A stretch of DNA of 64,000 nucleotides, taken from contig JAFGFU010000035.1 in assembly GCA_016930915.1 (NCBI GenBank), forward strand, positions 1 through 64,000, read 5' to 3'. The position numbers and the translations under genes were made by a program. Position 1 is the first letter of the stretch; every line of letters starts with the position of its first letter. Source of the stretch: Campylobacterales bacterium. GTDB taxonomy: Bacteria > Campylobacterota > Campylobacteria > Campylobacterales > Sulfurospirillaceae. Below are positions 32,668-40,685 of this stretch, piece by piece. A model generated the notes under the pieces. That model saw only the letters and a list, made by a program, of their open reading frames with translations, made no database searches and was not told the DNA's origin.

Positions 32668-33999
32668 ATGTCTTTAAACATGTTTTGTGATCAATGCTCA
32701 ATGAGCGCAATCGGTGGCTGTGGCTCAAAAGGTCAAGAAGTGGGTACGTGTGGTAAAGATGCGAATCTAGCAAAGCTTCAAGATATTATGATTTATGGTC
32801 TTAAAGGGCTTAGTGCGTACAGAGGTCATGCGAATGAATTTGGCGCCAATACCAAAAAAGTCGATGATGTGATTGCTGAAACGCTTTATTTTACGCTCAC
32901 TAATGTGAATTTTAATTTTGACGACCACATTAAACAACTGATGAAAATCGGCTCTGCGGGTATTGAGATGATGGACATTTTAAGTGAAGCGCACACGTCG
33001 CATTTAGGTATTCCAACACCTGTGCGTATTTCTCAAAACAAAGCAGAAGGTAAAGCGATTTTGGTAAGCGGTCATAATCTTGACATGCTTTTAGAGCTTC
33101 TCAAACAAACCGAGGGCAAAGGGATTAACATTTATACGCACTCTGAGATGATTCCAGCGCACGGGTATCCAGAACTTCGTAAATTTTCTCACCTTAAAGG
33201 GAACATTGGTAAATCATGGTTTGATCAAACCAAACTTTTTGAGGAGTGGGGCGGAACAATTATCGTGAACACCAACTGTATTGTGCCTCCAAAATCAACC
33301 TCAACCTATGTCGATAGACTTTATACCTACGATATTGTTGGCATTAAAGAGGGCAAAAAAATCATTGGAAATGATTTTAGTGAAGTGATTGCTCAAACAC
33401 TCGCACTCCCCGATGTCACAGGATTTGACAGTGATGAGACACTCGTTACGGGTCACCATTACAAAACCATTTTAGGACTTGCTCCACAAATCATAGAAGC
33501 CCTCAAAGCAGGCAAAATTAGCCAGTTTTTTGTTATCGCAGGATGTGATGCTCCTGGCAAGGGTGGTGAGTATTACCGACAGATGGCGGAGAGTTTACCC
33601 AATGACTGCGTAATTTTGACATCAAGTTGTGGTAAATTTAGATTTAACGATATCGACTTTGGAGAGGTTGCAGACACGGGCATTCCTCGCTATTTAGACT
33701 TAGGTCAGTGTAATGACAGTAACGGTGCCGTGCATATTGCTATTGCTTTAGCAAACGCTCTAGGTGTTAGCGTGCATGATTTACCTGTTTCGATTGTTTT
33801 GAGTTGGATGGAACAAAAAGCCGTTCTTATTCTTTTAGCACTCTTTAGCCTTGGCATCAAAAATATCTACCTAGGCCCAAAACCACCACAATTTGTAAAC
33901 GATGATATTTTCGCTTTCTTGCAAGAGAATTTTAACTTGCATTTGACCGATGAAGCGGCATCTGACACCGAGAAATTGTTGATTAAAAAACCTGCGTAA
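32668..33999 (+). CDS. hcp: Hydroxylamine reductase / hybrid cluster protein
   Basis: MFCDQCSMSAIGGCGSKGQEVGTCGKD; VIAGCDAPGKGGEYY; YLGPKPPQFVNDDI. Confidence 0.96.
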   Translation: MSLNMFCDQCSMSAIGGCGSKGQEVGTCGKDANLAKLQDIMIYGLKGLSAYRGHANEFGANTKKVDDVIAETLYFTLTNVNFNFDDHIKQLMKIGSAGIEMMDILSEAHTSHLGIPTPVRISQNKAEGKAILVSGHNLDMLLELLKQTEGKGINIYTHSEMIPAHGYPELRKFSHLKGNIGKSWFDQTKLFEEWGGTIIVNTNCIVPPKSTSTYVDRLYTYDIVGIKEGKKIIGNDFSEVIAQTLALPDVTGFDSDETLVTGHHYKTILGLAPQIIEALKAGKISQFFVIAGCDAPGKGGEYYRQMAESLPNDCVILTSSCGKFRFNDIDFGEVADTGIPRYLDLGQCNDSNGAVHIAIALANALGVSVHDLPVSIVLSWMEQKAVLILLALFSLGIKNIYLGPKPPQFVNDDIFAFLQENFNLHLTDEAASDTEKLLIKKPA

Positions 34000-34020
34000 A
34001 TCTTTACATGTAAAGAAAAG

Positions 34021-34046
34021 GAAGCCTTGAGAGAGGCTTCTTTTTT
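34021..34046 (+). terminator. Terminator after hcp
   Basis: GAAGCC-ttgagaga-GGCTTC followed by TTTTTT. Confidence 0.85.
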
Positions 34047-34153
34047 GTCTTAACTTTAGAGTGAACGTTAAACGTATAGGCTAGATTTAAAACCAGAATG
34101 AAAAGAGTCCTTTTTGAGTGTATACTTTTACTATCATTTAAAAGGGAGTCACA

Positions 34154-34663
34154 ATGTTCAAAATGTTCATCACTTTCATCTGCTCCTTCTTTTTTTTAGG
34201 CTGTGCAAAACACTATGCACCCCTTCCAACGGTTGAAAACGTTGAGTTGAACCGATACCTTGGCACATGGTATGAGATAGCACGGTTTGATCACTCGTTT
34301 GAAAAAGGCTGCACGAATGTGTCGGCGACATACGCCTTAAATGAAGATGGAAGCATCAACGTCCTCAATCAATGCACCAAAGAAGATGGAACCCACAAAG
34401 AAGCCAAAGGCATCGCCTACGCCGAAGATGCGACACATTCAAAATTAAAAGTGAGCTTCTTTCGACCTTTTTACGGTAATTATTGGGTGTTGATGCTAGA
34501 TGAAAACTACACTTACGCACTCATAGGTGAACCCAGCCGCGAATACCTATGGATACTCTCTCGCTCAAAAAGCATCGATGAAGCGACAAAACGTAAGATT
34601 TTAACCAAAGCGCAAGAGAGTAACTACGATACAAACAAGCTTCTTTGGGTGAAACAGGAGTGA
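34154..34663 (+). CDS. Lipocalin-family lipoprotein (Blc-like)
   Basis: FLGCAKHYAPLPTVENVELNRYLGTWYEIARFDHSFEKGC lipobox and lipocalin GxW motif. Confidence 0.93.
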   Translation: MFKMFITFICSFFFLGCAKHYAPLPTVENVELNRYLGTWYEIARFDHSFEKGCTNVSATYALNEDGSINVLNQCTKEDGTHKEAKGIAYAEDATHSKLKVSFFRPFYGNYWVLMLDENYTYALIGEPSREYLWILSRSKSIDEATKRKILTKAQESNYDTNKLLWVKQE

Positions 34664-34766
34664 GGATAGCGCAACGATTCTTACTTCAAAAATCTGTGTA
34701 ACTCTTTACATGTAAAGAGGAGAAAGCTTCGAAAGGGGCTTTCTAATTTTAGTTTTTCGGATGCGT

Positions 34767-34997
34767 TTAATGCCAACAACATCTATCTTTGTCCCAAAGG
34801 ATGTCTTCGCCTTTGATTTTATTGAATTCTCTTAACACTTTTCTATCAATAGTCAGTGTTTTATGTGTCGTTTCAAAAACAAATTCTTTACCAAATTTGT
34901 CTTTGATAATATCTGCAAGCCCCACCTGAGGCAAAGAGCCATTTTTCTTTATTTCATTTAACATAAAACCAGCAACATCTTTTACGCTCATCATCAT
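34767..34997 (-). CDS. Small hypothetical protein, possibly DUF6953-like
   Basis: 76-aa ORF MMMSVKDVAGFMLNEIKKNGSLPQVGLADIIKDKFG...ILWDKDRCCWH. Confidence 0.5.
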   Translation of the reverse strand: MMMSVKDVAGFMLNEIKKNGSLPQVGLADIIKDKFGKEFVFETTHKTLTIDRKVLREFNKIKGEDILWDKDRCCWH

Positions 34998-35157
34998 TTC
35001 CTTTTTTACGCATCGTGTAAGTCTGTTGCATCATACAAAAAATATCATTAAAGAAGAAAAGCTAGCCCGTTAGTGCCTTGAGATTTCTTGCTATTTTGTT
35101 TACATGTAAAGATAGGTATCTTTTTAATTTTTCTTAATGGATTGAATTGGGATGCTG

Positions 35158-35180
35158 AAAAGTTAAAAGTTTAGCCCTCC
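35158..35180 (-). repeat. REP-like dispersed repeat, copy R1
   Basis: AAAAGTTAAAAGTTTAGCCCTCC, reverse complement of the AGGGCT(A/T)(A/T)ACTTTTAACTTTT family. Confidence 0.75.
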
Positions 35181-35199
35181 TTTAATTCATTTTATAGAT

Positions 35200-36312
35200 T
35201 TAATACCCAAACGGTCCGACAGGCTTAACTTTGTACACATTGTCTCTATTGAGCATCTGCTGATTATTGTAGTTTAATTGATTATTCATATTTTGAATAG
35301 ATTGATTTAAGCTATTCCAAGTCGCTTGACTATTTGCCTCTTCTGCAGCAGAAGCTCTTCTTTGTTCTAGCTGTAGCTTTTGCTTTTGAAGTTCTATTTT
35401 TTCTTTTTCAAGTGCTAACATTTTTTCATAAAAATCTTTTTGCATTTGTTCTTGCTGTGTTGATCCATCTTTGTTTTTTCCATTTTTATCATATTTTGTT
35501 AAAGTATCTTTATTGATGCCTTTAGCATTAAAACCTTCACGATTGTAGCCATCCTTGTCGTTGCCAATCTTATCAAAACCATCTTTAGCGAATCCATCTC
35601 TGTCATAGCCATTTTTATCATATTTTGTTAATGTATTTTTATTTAAACCTTTTATGTTAAATCCGTATAGATCATACCCATCTTTGTCAAAACCATTGTT
35701 ATCATAAATAGAAGAATATGCTAGAAGGATCTTAAAACCTTTATTATTACCATCAATTATTTTGCTATCAATATTACATGTTGGAATATCTACTTTTAAA
35801 TTCCATCCAACAGTGCCACCACTATCCACACACAGTTCTTTAAAATAGTCTTTTAATAAAAATCCATTTTTATTTTTACCATTTTGATTAAAACCAAATT
35901 TATCATAGCCATTTTGATTAAAACCATTTTGATTAAAACCTGTTCTGTCATAAATAGTCAAAGTATCTTTATTTATACCTTTAAGGTCAAATCTATCTCT
36001 GTTATAGCCATCTTTATCATAACCTAAATAGTTAAAACCCTGTTTGTCATAACCATCTTTATCGTATAGTGATGAATAATTTGATACTGTTGTGTAACCT
36101 GTTTTTGTATTATATATTTCATTAATTCCTATAGTGCATTTGCATAGACCTTGGTCAGGATATTCTTTAATTTTGCCACCACTTTTTAAACAATCAGTTT
36201 TAAATAAAATATCTTCAGCAGTATTATATCTAGGTGAATTGCTTGCCGTAGAACATCCCACACAAAAAAAGCTTAGTACCAATGAAACATAAAAACTTTT
36301 TCTCATTAGCAA
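35200..36312 (-). CDS. Lipoprotein with tandem (N/D)xxG(F/Y) repeats and C-terminal coiled coil
   Basis: Lipobox FCVGCSTAS; repeats YDKDGYDKQGFNYLGYDKDGYNRDRFDLKGINKDTLTIYDRTGFNQNGF...; C-term EKEKIELQKQKLQLEQRRASAAEE. Confidence 0.8.
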   Translation of the reverse strand: MLMRKSFYVSLVLSFFCVGCSTASNSPRYNTAEDILFKTDCLKSGGKIKEYPDQGLCKCTIGINEIYNTKTGYTTVSNYSSLYDKDGYDKQGFNYLGYDKDGYNRDRFDLKGINKDTLTIYDRTGFNQNGFNQNGYDKFGFNQNGKNKNGFLLKDYFKELCVDSGGTVGWNLKVDIPTCNIDSKIIDGNNKGFKILLAYSSIYDNNGFDKDGYDLYGFNIKGLNKNTLTKYDKNGYDRDGFAKDGFDKIGNDKDGYNREGFNAKGINKDTLTKYDKNGKNKDGSTQQEQMQKDFYEKMLALEKEKIELQKQKLQLEQRRASAAEEANSQATWNSLNQSIQNMNNQLNYNNQQMLNRDNVYKVKPVGPFGY

Positions 36313-36377
36313 TCCTTATCATGATTTTTTATTTTAAAGCCATTGTTATAGTAAATTTATTGCTTGATCTTAAACCT

Positions 36378-36548
36378 CTAAATATCCCATGGGCATATTT
36401 TATAATTAAGCCATAATGCAACACCTAAAGAAATGGCAAATCCCATTCCTGTTTCTACTACATGAGGGCTTCCAGCCATACTCATCCAGGCAATAAAAAT
36501 AAAAATCCCAACAATTGATGAAACAATAAATGCAAATTTCTTCTTCAT
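36378..36548 (-). CDS. Small (56 aa) membrane protein, absent from the supplied ORF track
   Basis: MKKKFAFIVSSIVGIFIFIAWMSMAGSPHVVETGMGFAISLGVALWLNYKICPWDI*. Confidence 0.55.
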   Translation of the reverse strand: MKKKFAFIVSSIVGIFIFIAWMSMAGSPHVVETGMGFAISLGVALWLNYKICPWDI

Positions 36549-36644
36549 AAATTAGTCCTATAGCACAAGGCTCTATAAACGATTGATTAAGAATGATACT
36601 AAAGCTAACCTTTTGAATAAATAAGTTCTATAGGACTAGGCATA

Positions 36645-36884
36645 GTGGAAGAAGTAGATATAGATGCTATGCATCAGCAGATTGGTAAAAATGTTGCGAA
36701 GTTGAGAAAAGCAAAGAATTTGAGTCAATTGGATTTATCATTAAAACTCGGACACAAGAGCGTTTCAATCATTGCAAGTGCGGAACGATTCTATAAAAAG
36801 AAACATTTTAATATCGAACATCTTATCAAAATCTCACATATCCTCGAAGTTGATATCTGCGAGTTTTTTAAGCCAATAGAATAA
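36645..36884 (+). CDS. XRE-family helix-turn-helix regulator
   Basis: IGKNVAKLRKAKNLSQLDLSLKLGHKSVSIIASAE...NIEHLIKISHILEVDICEFFKP. Confidence 0.85.
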   Translation: MEEVDIDAMHQQIGKNVAKLRKAKNLSQLDLSLKLGHKSVSIIASAERFYKKKHFNIEHLIKISHILEVDICEFFKPIE

Positions 36885-36892
36885 TCATTATT

Positions 36893-36922
36893 TTAGGGGA
36901 GGGCTTTACTTTTAACTTTTTA
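36893..36922 (+). repeat. REP-like dispersed repeat, copy R2
   Basis: TTAGGGGAGGGCTTTACTTTTAACTTTTTA. Confidence 0.75.
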
Positions 36923-36941
36923 CAGTTCCCTTCTTCAAAAC

Positions 36942-37229
36942 CTACTTCTTATAAGCATTTTCTCTTGATTTGACACTTAATACTAAGATGATAAGTGTGT
37001 CGTTTTCTTTTTTATAGATAAGCCTATACCTTCGGAGTTTGAGTTTATAAATGTCTTCATTGAAACCTTGTATCTTTTTGATTTTTCCTATTTTTAGGAG
37101 TTCCTGTTCGTAGGCGGGAGAGAAGTTTTCACAAAAAGCGTAGAGTGAGTTTTTAATGTAAAGTCTATCGCCAGTGCCTATCGTGTTAAAATCTTTTTTG
37201 ACACTTTTTTCAAACTCCAAAGCGTACAT
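36942..37229 (-). CDS. RelE/ParE-superfamily toxin
   Basis: FEKSVKKDFNTIGTGDRLYIKNSLYAF..IKKIQGFNEDIYKLKLRRYRLIYKKENDTLIILVLSVKSRENAYKK. Confidence 0.85.
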   Translation of the reverse strand: MYALEFEKSVKKDFNTIGTGDRLYIKNSLYAFCENFSPAYEQELLKIGKIKKIQGFNEDIYKLKLRRYRLIYKKENDTLIILVLSVKSRENAYKK

Positions 37230-37451
37230 TTAGACATCTATTTCTTTGAAAAACTCATCTGCACCGAGCCTGCCTTCGCTTTCTTGAATCCTTTTTTTTG
37301 CCAGTTGCAAATCTTGATAATCCATGTACATCTCAAGTGCCTCTAAACTAATGGCGTTTTTTTTCTTGCCCAGTTCCTGAGACATCGTTTCTAAATCTTC
37401 CAGGATGAGATGGGGCAACGTAAATGTTGTAGGTTTGACTGTTTTATACAT
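37230..37451 (-). CDS. Ribbon-helix-helix-type antitoxin, partner of the downstream RelE/ParE toxin
   Basis: MYKTVKPTTFTLPHLILEDLETMSQELGKKKNAISLEALEMYMDYQDL; directly abuts toxin ORF. Confidence 0.75.
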   Translation of the reverse strand: MYKTVKPTTFTLPHLILEDLETMSQELGKKKNAISLEALEMYMDYQDLQLAKKRIQESEGRLGADEFFKEIDV

Positions 37452-37495
37452 TTTTGACCTCATTTTATTTTTATATTGGGTTATTGTATGTATTG

Positions 37496-37711
37496 TCAAT
37501 TACAAGAAGCTTCCACCTCAATCACTTCATCCCCCACTTCAATTCTCTCACCCAAAACAATTTTAGCCCGTTTTCGAAGCTCAACTTCACCGTTTCGCTT
37601 TACCACTCCCTCTTCGATGAGCATCTTTGCTTGCGCTCCACTTTCTGCGATACCCGTGACTTTGAGGAGTTTAAAGAGTTCTATGTAGTCTTCTTCTAGT
37701 TCAAATTTCAT
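37496..37711 (-). CDS. S4-domain RNA-binding protein (YbcJ-like)
   Basis: MKFELEEDYIELFKLLKVTGIAESGAQAKMLIEEGVVKRNGEVELRKRAKIVLGERIEVGDEVIEV. Confidence 0.85.
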   Translation of the reverse strand: MKFELEEDYIELFKLLKVTGIAESGAQAKMLIEEGVVKRNGEVELRKRAKIVLGERIEVGDEVIEVEASCN

Positions 37712-37830
37712 TTTTATTCCTAATGATTGATACGCAATCATATCCGAAATTTTCTTTACATGTAACGTTCAAATCTCCTCTAAAGAGAGATTATTCTACA
37801 ATAGTATAAAGAAAAAAAGGATGCCAAACC

Positions 37831-39069
37831 ATGCCATTTTCCACGTTCAAACTCTGCTCACACATTCAAGAAGCGCTTTTACATGTAGGATTTACTCACC
37901 CCACACCCATTCAAGAAAAAGTGATTCCGCTTGTGTTAGAAAAAAAAGACATTCTGGCACGGGCGCAAACGGGAAGTGGAAAAAGTGCTTCGTTTGTTCT
38001 GCCTTTGTTGGAGCTATGGAATGCCCATAAACAAGAGGGCAAAGCGAAAATAAAAGTGCTGGTTTTAACGCCAACCCGTGAGCTTTGTGTGCAAGTGGCT
38101 GAGGCGTTTGAAAGCTTTGGAGCGTTTTTACATGTAAAGCCAAAAGTAGTGAGTGTGATTGGTGGGGAGAAGATTGGGGAGCAACTCTACGACATTCAAA
38201 AAGGGTGCGACATTGTGGTGGCAACCTCAGGACGACTCTTAGATATTATGAGCAAAAAGCAGATTAATCTCTCTCATGTGGAGTTTTTTGTGCTTGATGA
38301 AGCGGATAAAATGCTTGATTTGGGTTTTGAACAAGAGTTAAATGCCATCCTTGAGGTCTTGCCAAAACAACGCCAAAACCTTCTTTTCTCAGCCACCTAT
38401 CCTGAAAAAATGCAGACCATTGCCGCTAAGATAACAAAACGTGCGGTGGATGTGAGCATCGAAGCGGAAGCGCCAACGGTTGAGCGCATCATGCAACGGG
38501 CTGTTGAAGTCAATAAAGAAAACCGTGCGCCATTATTGCGCCACTTGTTGCGTGAAAATAGATGGGAGCTTGTATTGGTTTTTATGGCAAACAAGAGGGC
38601 TACGGATAACATTGCGGTGAAGTTTCGCAAGCATGGTTTTTTGGCCGAATCCTTTCATGGCGATTTGCTTCAAGAAGACCGTGCTTGGACGCTTAAGTCT
38701 TTTAAAGAGCGCAAAATTCGTGTTTTATTTGCCACAGATATTGCCTCACGTGGGCTTGATATTGAAGCGGTGAGTTGTGTGATTAATTTTGATTTGCCGC
38801 GTGCAACGGAAGATTACATCCACCGCATCGGACGAACGGGACGTGCAGGTAAAGAGGGTTTGGCGATTTCGTTTATTGACCATGAAGACAAAGCACACTT
38901 TGCGTTAATTGAAAAGCGTTGTGGGATGTGCGTTGTAAAAGAGCAAATAAAAGGGTTTGAACTCGTAGGCGAAGCACCCAAAAAAGAGAAGGGTGGTGCG
39001 CCGATTAAAGGGAAGCGCAAAAGTAAAAAAGATAAATTAAGAGAACAAAAAGAGGGTGCAAGCGCCTAA
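37831..39069 (+). CDS. DEAD-box RNA helicase (RhlE-like)
   Basis: ARAQTGSGKSASFVLPLLE; LTPTRELCVQ; VLDEADKML; FSATYP; HRIGRTGRAG. Confidence 0.96.
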   Translation: MPFSTFKLCSHIQEALLHVGFTHPTPIQEKVIPLVLEKKDILARAQTGSGKSASFVLPLLELWNAHKQEGKAKIKVLVLTPTRELCVQVAEAFESFGAFLHVKPKVVSVIGGEKIGEQLYDIQKGCDIVVATSGRLLDIMSKKQINLSHVEFFVLDEADKMLDLGFEQELNAILEVLPKQRQNLLFSATYPEKMQTIAAKITKRAVDVSIEAEAPTVERIMQRAVEVNKENRAPLLRHLLRENRWELVLVFMANKRATDNIAVKFRKHGFLAESFHGDLLQEDRAWTLKSFKERKIRVLFATDIASRGLDIEAVSCVINFDLPRATEDYIHRIGRTGRAGKEGLAISFIDHEDKAHFALIEKRCGMCVVKEQIKGFELVGEAPKKEKGGAPIKGKRKSKKDKLREQKEGASA

Positions 39070-39095
39070 GAGCGCTTGCGTTAAAACGTTTACAT

Positions 39096-39233
39096 TAGAT
39101 TTCTTACAAAACTTATTTTGCAAGAAAGAAAAGCACCAAAGGTGCGTGGGCATTCCGCCGAGGAAAACCCAGTGTTAACGTAGCCGTTAGAGCTTTGCTT
39201 TCACGGCGTGTTTAGAGTTCTGAAAGAACTCTA
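39096..39233. mobile_element. 138-bp element copy A (MITE-like or structured-RNA candidate)
   Basis: TAGATTTCTTACAAAA...TGAAAGAACTCTA; about 86% identical by eye to copy B (46457-46594), same length; internal hairpins. Confidence 0.8.
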
Positions 39234-40580
39234 TTATAAAAAGATAACTGACATAATCGCCACAATGCTAATGGTAACTAAGCCTTGAATCAGCGTTGCC
39301 ATGGTGTATGCTTTGTAGGATGTTGGAACGTCCATTTGGCTGAAGCGTGAGACGACCCAGAAAAAGCTATCATTTGCGTGACTGATGGTGAGTGCACCCG
39401 CACCAATTGCCATGACGGTTAAGACTTTGCCCATCTCACTATCAAGCCCTAGACTTGCTAAAAGTGGATACATAATGGTTGAGGTCACCACCAGCGCTGT
39501 GGTAGATGAGCCTTGTGCGGTTTTGAGTGCTGCTGCAATGATAAAAGGTACAAAAATACCCAGACTCAAGGTTTGAAGGCTCGCTCCTAAATAATCACCA
39601 ATGCCACTGGCTTTTAGCACCGCACCCAAAGCACCACCCGCACCTGTAATAATGAGAATTTCACCTGAGTTTTTAATGCCCTCACCTACCCAGCCAGAAA
39701 GTGTCTCTTCATTCCATTTTGGTAACAATAAACTAGCAAATAAAACACCGACAAAAAGGGCATTGGCAGGGTTTCCTAAGAAAACAAACACTTTGTACCA
39801 CAGCATATCGCTGGAGGCTTTAAAAGAGAGTTTGACAATGCTTTCCATCGCCATTAACAGTACAGGAATAAAAATAGGCGCAAAGGATTTGAAGGCACTG
39901 GGAAGTTCGCCGTATTTTGCCATAACATCCTCATCTTTTTCCAAATCTACATCAAGGTCTTCGCCACTGGTATAGCGTTTTCCTTGCTTCATCGCCCAAA
40001 AATAACCCGCTAGCATGGTAAACATCGAGATAAAAAGCCCAACAACAATGACAAAGCCCAAATTCCCGACCATTAAATTTCCTGCTGCGGCAATAGGACC
40101 TGGGGTGGGTGGAACGAGGGTGTGTGTGGCAAAAAGCCCTGTGGCAAGGGCTACACTCATCGCAACACCTGAGACTTTAAGTTGTTTGACTAAGGAGCGT
40201 TTGAGTGCGTTTAAAATGACAAATCCGCTATCGCAAAAAACAGGGATGGAGACAATGTACCCAATGATGGACATCGCAAGCACAGGGCGTCTTTTACCCA
40301 CCACTTTTAAGACAACATTTGCCATTTGAACGGCGGCACCGCTTTTTTCAAGCACCACCCCAATGATAGTACCTAACACAATCACAATACCAATGTACGC
40401 CAAAATACCACCAAAACCCGTTGTAATGGTTTTTGCAATCTCTGCGTATTTCATCCCCACACTAAAAGCAATGCCATAGGCTGCAATCAGCAAAGCAAGG
40501 AAAGGGTGTAACTTCCATTTACTCGTTGAAAGTACGATAAAACCAATTGCTACCAGCAAAATCACAATAAGCATTCTCAC
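39234..40580 (-). CDS. GntP-family gluconate/organic-acid permease
   Basis: GFGGILAYIGIVIVLGTIIGVVLEKSGAAVQMA; LVPPTPGPIAAAGNL; AQGSSTTALVVTSTI. Confidence 0.93.
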   Translation of the reverse strand: MRMLIVILLVAIGFIVLSTSKWKLHPFLALLIAAYGIAFSVGMKYAEIAKTITTGFGGILAYIGIVIVLGTIIGVVLEKSGAAVQMANVVLKVVGKRRPVLAMSIIGYIVSIPVFCDSGFVILNALKRSLVKQLKVSGVAMSVALATGLFATHTLVPPTPGPIAAAGNLMVGNLGFVIVVGLFISMFTMLAGYFWAMKQGKRYTSGEDLDVDLEKDEDVMAKYGELPSAFKSFAPIFIPVLLMAMESIVKLSFKASSDMLWYKVFVFLGNPANALFVGVLFASLLLPKWNEETLSGWVGEGIKNSGEILIITGAGGALGAVLKASGIGDYLGASLQTLSLGIFVPFIIAAALKTAQGSSTTALVVTSTIMYPLLASLGLDSEMGKVLTVMAIGAGALTISHANDSFFWVVSRFSQMDVPTSYKAYTMATLIQGLVTISIVAIMSVIFL

Positions 40581-40685
40581 TCCTTTTTTAAGTTTTTAAT
40601 TTAAAAACTCTCTTTAAACTAATGGAGGAATTATAGTGTAAAATCTGTGATTTTTAGCGTGATATAGCGTTACATGTAACGCTGT

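Noticed and set aside
36942-37451. A novel defence system next to the XRE regulator
   Set aside because: Looks like an ordinary type II RelE/ParE toxin plus RHH-like antitoxin; no nuclease, ATPase or other defence domains nearby.
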